Of a stretch of 64,000 bases of DNA, positions 58,431-64,000 are shown one piece after another. How positions within the stretch are numbered: the first letter of the stretch is position 1; each line of letters starts with the position of its first letter. Location: assembly GCA_000310025.1 (NCBI GenBank), contig FN649728.1, forward strand, positions 3,783,965 to 3,847,964, written 5' to 3'. This DNA comes from Ectocarpus siliculosus (taxonomy: Eukaryota; Sar; Phaeophyceae; Ectocarpales; Ectocarpaceae). The notes beneath the pieces were generated by a model. It was not told where the DNA came from. It worked only from the letters and a program-made list of their open reading frames with translations, and ran no database searches. Position numbers and translations under genes: made by a program.

Positions 58431-61400
58431 TTACTGGAACTTTTTCTTGGCCCCAACGCCCCCTGCCTCTGCAGCATCGGCGATCTCCCGCTCTTCGTAT
58501 CGTTTCTGGAACTTTTGGGCGAACGCCTCCACAGATGTCGCGGCCGTCGTGGACACCTTCGGTTAAGGAGCATGCACAGCGTGTTGGGACCGGTGTCGTT
58601 GGCATTCGTTGCTCGATGGGGCACTCTTCGTATCATGACATTCACCCTTTCCCTGTGACAAGAAAAGGCAAGAACTTCACGTTGTTCATCAAACCAACGT
58701 ATGTATGTGCACTGCATTAATCCACCTCACTCCGGACACCCTACTACACAACGGTTGCTGGCAGTATTCCCGACCGAACTCGATTTGCTTGTTCCTCTAG
58801 GAGACCGATACGGTCTCTAGAGGTTTCAGAGGACGGAAAAAAAAATGTGAGTGAATGAATGTCGTCGTTCACGCCGAAGCTCCAAACCACACGCTTTTTT
58901 GACGCGACCGCCCGATGCGCCAGGAATCAGACCAATCGGGCCTCCTTATGTACGTACTTTAGACGCCGTCAGCAAAAGTCGTCTTGATTGGCGCCTCTCT
59001 CGTCAAAATTTGGCAATGTCGATGATCGGACTTACCACGCACGAATATCCAGCACGTATAAGGTGCTCCCGGCACGAAACAGCACGAAATGCTCCGATCT
59101 CGATAATGTTTCGCCTAATCGTTGGCTACCCGCCATCAAATTGAAGCTCCGTCTAATCTACAACAGGAATGATCGTGTGTGAACCTATTTAGCCTTCCAA
59201 CGAAAGGTTAGGAGCACACCTCTGCCGCCTATCGAGGCGGAGTTTTCCGCCGAAATTTGCACGCTCACAACAACTTGATGATTGATGACTTTCTCTCTAT
59301 GGTGATCGAATTTATCAAGCACGAAACTCGAGATGGGAGAAATTTGCGCTTGCACATAGATGCCTCCCTTCCCGGGATACGTTGCCAACGGCAGGGTCGG
59401 GGCACACACCAGTCACCTGCCTCGCGAAGGCTGATTACTTTTATCCCGGCTGTCAGCAGCTACATTTATTTGTTATTTCTTACGTGCGCGCGCACTGCTT
59501 TTAGACTACTATATGATGGTTGCATGTGCTCCGTCATTCCATTCACCTTACCCACGGGGTGTGTACGTGGGTGGAGATCCAAATGCACTAGCACCGGTGG
59601 TGTTGTATTTTGTGAGGGCAAGCTGCGATACCCTCATTGGAATGACTGTCTGCCTAAAAAATTACGCTGCCAGCTGCTTCCGCCGCCGGCCGTCCCAGCA
59701 GAAATATTTTCCGGCGCATTGGCAGGGGTACACTGTAATTTACGCCGCGTTCCAACAGTTGTCGCATACAGGGTTGATGCCTCACGTCGCACACACTATT
59801 GTCCTGCAATTTTTCAACTAGCTTGGACCGCCCAAGTCTACAGTTTTTAAATTTGCCGAATTATTTTCTCAAACTCTGCAGCACCACATACAACGTAAAC
59901 AAAAAACAATCCTAGAGGACCAGCACGGTTGCCCGAGGCAAGCTGTGTGATACAATTATTATGTGATTAACGGTACAGATGGTGCAAACACGCGCACCAT
60001 GTATGCGGAGAGAGCAATTTTTTCCAATCTTGCCACACCTACCTTTGTACGATCCTCATCTTCGCAAGTCAAGTCCTTCAGGTCTCTGAGAGAACGGAAA
60101 CACAGTGAATCCACGAGGGCGGACTTGGGAACGTCAAATTGCATTTATTTATTTGCTGCTCAACACTAAAAACTAGACACACCCCGGGTGAAGTGTTTAC
60201 AGTCTACTGGAAATAAATGATGCTGGAACCGCAACGAGTTGATGCGACGAGATTCTCTTCGGCCGCATGCATGCATAGCCATAGCATGCCGCTCAACTGC
60301 ATTCGAGTGAGTGCATGTTTACTCTCGCTCCACACACATACCTGACTTTGACAGACAGAGCCTCATCGAGTCTGGCCACTCGTTTGATAGCATCATCGCC
60401 CTAACAGGGAGACAAGGTCAAGAAAAGAGAAACGATCGCGAAACGACAAATAATATGGCTGAGAAGGCGTAATCATATCGCTCGTTGGTTTCATTCCCCA
60501 AGAAGCGGAGCACTTTTTGCCAGGATGTCTTGAGCAACATTACATGTGTAGACTACTGCTGTTGATTACACGCCTGCGAGACTACATTATTACCAAACTA
60601 TTGTGGAAACACACATACATACATCGTTCACCTTCGTGTCGGTATCTTGCATGCAGAGCTCACTGCCCCATTCTGAAGCATGCTCAAGCAGTCCTCGGAT
60701 GTCCGCAATATTCCTCTCTAGGGTCGCTCTGTAGGATTGCTGGTCCACGTCCGCCAATCGTGCCCATTTGTGCTTCACCCGGTAAAACGGGTGGCATTTC
60801 TTGAAGCAATCACAGCAGTACGACCCCGTGGCCGCCCCCTGGAACCTTGAACAGCTGAAACAGACCACACTCGCTGGTGCATTCCCGCATCGCGCGCAGC
60901 TATCGCGCGCGGGCTGCCAGCGAGGAAGGCACAGCAGATTCGTTGTAGGTTGTCTTGCGAAGCTTCTGGATCAGTGCCAATACTAGAGCGTAGAAGATCA
61001 GGAAGAACCCAAACATGCCGAGAGTTTACAGCTACATTCATGTAGAGCGTGCCAAGAAGTTGGCACAGTCTTACACCTCAATAAACAATCATGAGACACA
61101 GCAGCACAGCTTCGGGGGGGTTGAATTAAAAGAAAGCTTCTACTTGTTGTGTCTCCAGAGTTTCTCGATCAGGTTTGGAGGCAACAGGAAGCAAAACTTA
61201 CACAGCAGTGCATCGCGATGGTACTGATGGTTCATGTGCTTCCATAGGATACGGATCATAGAAGTACGTACGATGGATGGACGTGAAATCGTCCACGCAA
61301 TAGATAGGCCGTTTGCTTAGTGTTTACATACCTTCCGTCAACTCCTTCCATCGTCGATTCTGAACCACAGCAAGAAACTGCCGAAACACCTACTGTAGCA

Positions 61401-61813
61401 CGTACTATGCATTACAGGCTACAGTAGAGCACGATTTGTTCTCTTACTCTGGGAGGAGCGTGTGCGAAGAAGGCTGAATCGGAGTAAAATCCTGCAGGGT
61501 CGGCGTCGAGTAACGACATGTGTTGTTCGGGTTCTCCACTTTCAGATCGAAGCGACACAAGATTGTCGTCCTTTTCTCCTGCAGCAGGGCTCATCTCTTG
61601 CGGTCCCTGTAAGAGTGCTTGGGCCATCGCCTTGAAACACCGGGCGGGCACCGGACTTCGTTCTTCGGTCCCATCTACTGTCAATTCTCCATCTACGACT
61701 GCTGCTGCTGCTGCTGTGGTTGCATCCAACGGTCTCTCGCCCATTTGAATTTTCGCTTGCGCCAGAGATCGACGTGCAGTGTAGCCCAGAGAATGGTAAA
61801 CCACAAGAAAGTT
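58431..61813 (-). CDS. B-box-like zinc-finger protein, multi-exon
   Basis: Minus-strand exons: 61448-61813, 60632-60913, 60342-60400, 60043-60085, 59036-59157 and 58431-58556. The first five join in phase. The join into the last exon does not (two bases are left over), so one small exon near 58.6-58.8 kb is missing. Exon 1 may start at ATG 61804 or extend upstream. Exon 2 holds a zinc-binding cluster, C-x2-C-x8-C-x2-C-x11-C-x2-CF-x3-H-x6-HKW, like a B-box, followed by a helical stretch (QQSYRATLERNIADIRGLL). Later exons read DEALSVKVRDLKDLTCEDED and HFVLFRAGSTLYVLD. The C-terminus (FAQKFQKRYEEREIADAAEA then GAKKKFQ) looks like a charged helix. B-boxes mediate protein contacts, so a scaffold role is possible. 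I cannot name the family. It is convergent with the TBC gene. Confidence 0.65.
58794..58823. repeat. 30-bp near-perfect palindrome
   Basis: CCTCTAGGAGACCG-ATA-CGGTCTCTAGAGG: arms of 13-14 bases with one unpaired G and a 3-base loop. It lies in the last intron of the zinc-finger gene, or in its unplaced exon. Confidence 0.85.
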
Positions 61814-62219
61814 CTACCACCGTTGTTTGCTCGCCAATCGAGTCGCTGCCGCTTTGGCGATGTTGGAATCCCCGTCATCTCGCGCTAGGTTGCTAGGTTG
61901 CTAGGTTCCAAAATTGGAAAGAAAAATGCGGTGGGATTGCTGTCGTTTCGGAGTTGTTCTGATATGGCGCCGCTTTGTAGGTGCCGGATTGCGGATTGCC
62001 GGATTGCCTGATTCACAAGTTCCCTCATGCCCCAGCAGTCGCTCCCACTAAGAACTCGAGGCTCTATGTGCTCTGTCAAATGAAATAGAATCATGGGCGC
62101 TTCCCATAAACGTGGGCCCGTAAGGGCTGTTTGTTGGGAGTGCATCCTTTCCTTCGACAAAACAACAAATGGAATTTAAACTGACTGGTTGGTGGTGTAG
62201 GAGTAGAGATGGAGTTAGG
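61814..62219. other. Upstream of the zinc-finger gene
   Basis: Probable promoter and 5' UTR side of the minus-strand zinc-finger gene. It contains small tandem repeats: GGTTGCTAGGTTGCTAGGTT near 61888-61910 and GGATTGC repeats near 61986-62010. A minus-strand frame at 61885-62160 shows no domain. Confidence 0.35.
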
Positions 62220-62311
62220 CCACTTGTTAAGCTGTCCTTTTTTGGGCTGTCCCTTTTCTCAAAAAGGGACGAACCAAAAAAGAATCTAGCAAAAAGATGA
62301 CCCACTTGTTA
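62220..62311. repeat. Foldback between 10-bp direct repeats (MITE-like)
   Basis: CCACTTGTTA occurs at 62220-62229 and 62302-62311. Between them, CTTTTTTGGGCTGTCCCTTTT pairs with AAAAGGGACGAACCAAAAAAG across a TCTCA-type loop, giving a ~20-bp hairpin. Direct repeats bordering a hairpin resemble a very small foldback insertion with target-site duplications, though the arms do not reach the direct repeats exactly. Confidence 0.45.
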
Positions 62312-62409
62312 CGGTGCTGGTCGATCCTTTTTGCTCATCCGCAAAAAAAAATGACCCTGCAACAACAAGTGCAACGGCCGTTCGTCACACAATGAGTACC
62401 TTGGCACCG

Positions 62410-62887
62410 AGTTGGTTTTTCGGTGATATCTCCGCACAGAGCGAAGCATCAGCAACTGTAAAGCTATCCCCCGCGAGCTGGGTGCTTGGTCCGCCTTGTG
62501 TGGCGGCTGATCGAGACCACAGGGCAGTGGGAGGCACGGTAACTGAGGTGGCGAGAGTCAACAGCACCTTGAAAAACCCCACCGCGCCAACAACCAGCTT
62601 TGTTTGCTCTTTTTTGCCCATGCCGCAACTTTGGTTCATGGATGCTCCCTCGCCACACACTGAAACAACAGCGATGACAAAGGTATCCGCCACGAGCTAT
62701 GTGTATGGTCCGTCTTGTGTGGTGGTTGATACAGACCAGAAGGCTGACGGGCGGTCAGAGGTTGTGAGCCCGAGAGTGGTGGACAAGCGGGAAAAATGAC
62801 CCGCCGCGTCTCCAAGCATATTTTTTGTTCTTTTTCCCCGTGTTGCAACTTTGGTTCATCGATGCTCCTGTTCGTGGGTCTACGGAC
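62410..62887 (+). repeat. Tandem repeats of about 218 bp abutting a Pol fragment
   Basis: Units begin at about 62410, 62626 and 62845 with (C)AACTTTGGTTCAT.GATGC or a diverged form. Each full unit carries 'GCGAGCTGGGTGCTTGGTCC' or 'ACGAGCTATGTGTATGGTCC' in the middle and a TTGTTTGCTCTTTTT / TTTTTGTTCTTTTTC block at the end. The third unit breaks off after about 43 bp, where retrotransposon coding sequence starts. The open frame 62314-62799 across the array is probably incidental. Confidence 0.65.
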
Positions 62888-63628
62888 ATGGTTTGGATTC
62901 TTTACCCCGAAGCACCAAGCTACCCCTCCCTTTGGGCCGAAGCCACAGCTTGGGCATGCAACGCCCTGAACTGCACCTCCACCACATCCAACCCGGACAA
63001 GAAATCGCCGTACGAAATGTGGCACGGGCACCCACCTCCCCCAGAGGCGACGTACCCGTTCCTCAAACCCGCCGTATACAAGGTCAAGCGCACGCACAAG
63101 TCAGAGCCGAAAGCAAAAAAGTGTTTTTACCTCGGCCCTGGAATCAACACAAACCGTGATTGCGTGCGCATCCTGAACGAAAAACCTCAAGCGATCACCA
63201 CTCGCAACTTCACCTGGCAATCTGTGCCCGCCGCCCCGACCGCGCACCCCCAGCCGCTGCCTCCCATTGCAGAGGAGGACGAGGAGCTCACGACTGGGGA
63301 GCACGAGGGCGGAGGGGGTGCGTCATGCCACGGTGGAGGGAGGGCGGAGGGAGAACCTGAGGATGGAGGTTTCCACCTTGACACGACGGCAAACCCGGGG
63401 CCCGCGGAGCCGCCCGCGCGCGATGCGCCGGCGGCGCCGCCGGCCGCGCCCCAGGAGTCGGGCGCGGGCGACGCTGGCGATGGCGCCCCCTCGAGCAGGG
63501 AGGGCGCGAGCGTCGCCCCATCTACCACGTCGACCGGGATGGCCGATGTGGGCGGCGGCGAGGACGACCGCCGCAGCAGCAGCAGCAGCAGCAGCAGCCG
63601 CGGCGGCGGCGGCGGCAGCAGCAGCAGC

Positions 63629-63662
<34 letters not shown>

Positions 63663-64000
63663 GTGGCGGCAGCGACAGCGGCAGCGACACGGATATTCCG
63701 GCGCTCCGCGGGCCCGAGGAACGGAGGCTCGCCCGCTTTGGCGAGCCGGCCGAACTCACCAGCCGCCGACTCAGGGAGAACCCTCGCCGGAACACGAGGT
63801 ACGAGTCGTCAACGAGTGCCGAAGGTCTGCTCGCCCGCCATGCATCGGCGGCCGGGCTGCCCACCCTGCCCATCACCAGCACGGAGGAGTACACCCACTG
63901 GATGCTCGCGTGTGTGGTCGACGTGGTGGAAGGGCTAGAGGCGAGGGCGGTGCAAGCGCTGCTGTGCGAGCGCGCGGAGGAGGCCAACATCGCGCGCCAA
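62888..64000 (+). pseudogene. Ty1/copia-type Pol fragment, 5'-truncated, open at window end
   Basis: An open frame of 371 codons runs off the window without a stop. It begins near the end of a copia-type integrase catalytic region (SLWAEATAWACNALNCT, then SPYEMWHGHPPP). It continues into the integrase C-terminal part (KCFYLGPGINTNRDCVRILN) and a long linker with Ser and Gly runs (about 63560-63680), and reaches the stretch normally just before reverse transcriptase (ENPRRNTRYESST, TSTEEYTHWMLACV). Integrase zinc and catalytic residues, protease and Gag are absent upstream, where tandem repeats lie. It is thus a truncated copy, or a junction made by rearrangement. It is not intact enough on its 5' side to move alone; the 3' side is outside the window. 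Confidence 0.82.

Noticed and set aside
58795-58815. Small exon reading DRIGLLEEQANR (minus) as the missing zinc-finger exon
   Set aside because: Protein-like, with a good T9 tract and acceptor, but joining it to the donor at 59036 creates a TGA stop, so it does not fit the model as built.
62314-62799. 161-codon frame upstream of the copia fragment
   Set aside because: Covers two copies of a tandem DNA repeat; the peptide repeat simply mirrors it and shows no domain.
1-64000. CRISPR arrays, operons, ribosome-binding sites, rRNA genes
   Set aside because: The region is spliced eukaryotic DNA; no such structures are present. The only tRNA-like signals are the degenerate repeat heads at 186-247 and 38881-38942.

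Overview
The window is nuclear DNA from an intron-rich eukaryote, most likely a stramenopile and plausibly a brown alga. That assignment is inference. It rests on long multi-exon genes with 100-900 bp introns, GC-rich low-complexity exons, a PPR protein with the 'ITACG..G..EKALDLL.EM' wording, and a kinase with the NDFN signature I associate with stramenopiles. No bacterial organisation is present. I rebuilt spliced genes by following splice sites and codon phase by hand. A model is trusted where every intron joins in phase.

Left part (1-15.8 kb). A five-exon divergent protein kinase (1526-5383, +) is followed by about 6.8 kb without recognisable genes. That stretch holds diverged ~270-bp tandem repeats and an inverted-repeat element packed with TCAGGCA/TGCCTGA motifs. 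A single-exon PPR protein follows (12168-13097, +), and then a low-complexity coding exon on the minus strand.

Centre (16.6-30.3 kb, minus strand). The main find is a 16-exon receptor kinase of at least 1,255 residues. It has a type-1 periplasmic-binding / ANF-receptor-like ectodomain, one transmembrane helix, a long low-complexity juxtamembrane region and a complete, apparently active protein kinase. Animals use this kind of ectodomain in receptor guanylyl cyclases, but no cyclase follows here. All 15 introns join in phase. Further in-phase exons may lengthen the C-tail.

Right part (34.4-64 kb). A small secreted-protein gene (minus) is head-to-head with a 22-kb, 16-exon TBC1D23-like Rab-GAP gene (35836-57811, +; 1,060 codons including the stop). 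Unlike the animal protein as I recall it, this TBC domain keeps both catalytic fingers. Intron 4 carries a very young 5,693-bp LTR retrotransposon (41388-47080). Its 486-bp LTRs appear identical, its target-site duplication is TCTTT, and it encodes only a Gag-like protein with no polymerase. Convergent with the TBC gene is a minus-strand gene for a B-box-like zinc-finger protein (58431-61813). The window ends inside a 5'-truncated Ty1/copia-type Pol fragment that abuts ~218-bp tandem repeats.

The genes look like ordinary unlinked eukaryotic neighbours, not one pathway. The receptor kinase (signal perception), the divergent kinase and the Golgi/endosome TBC protein each stand alone.
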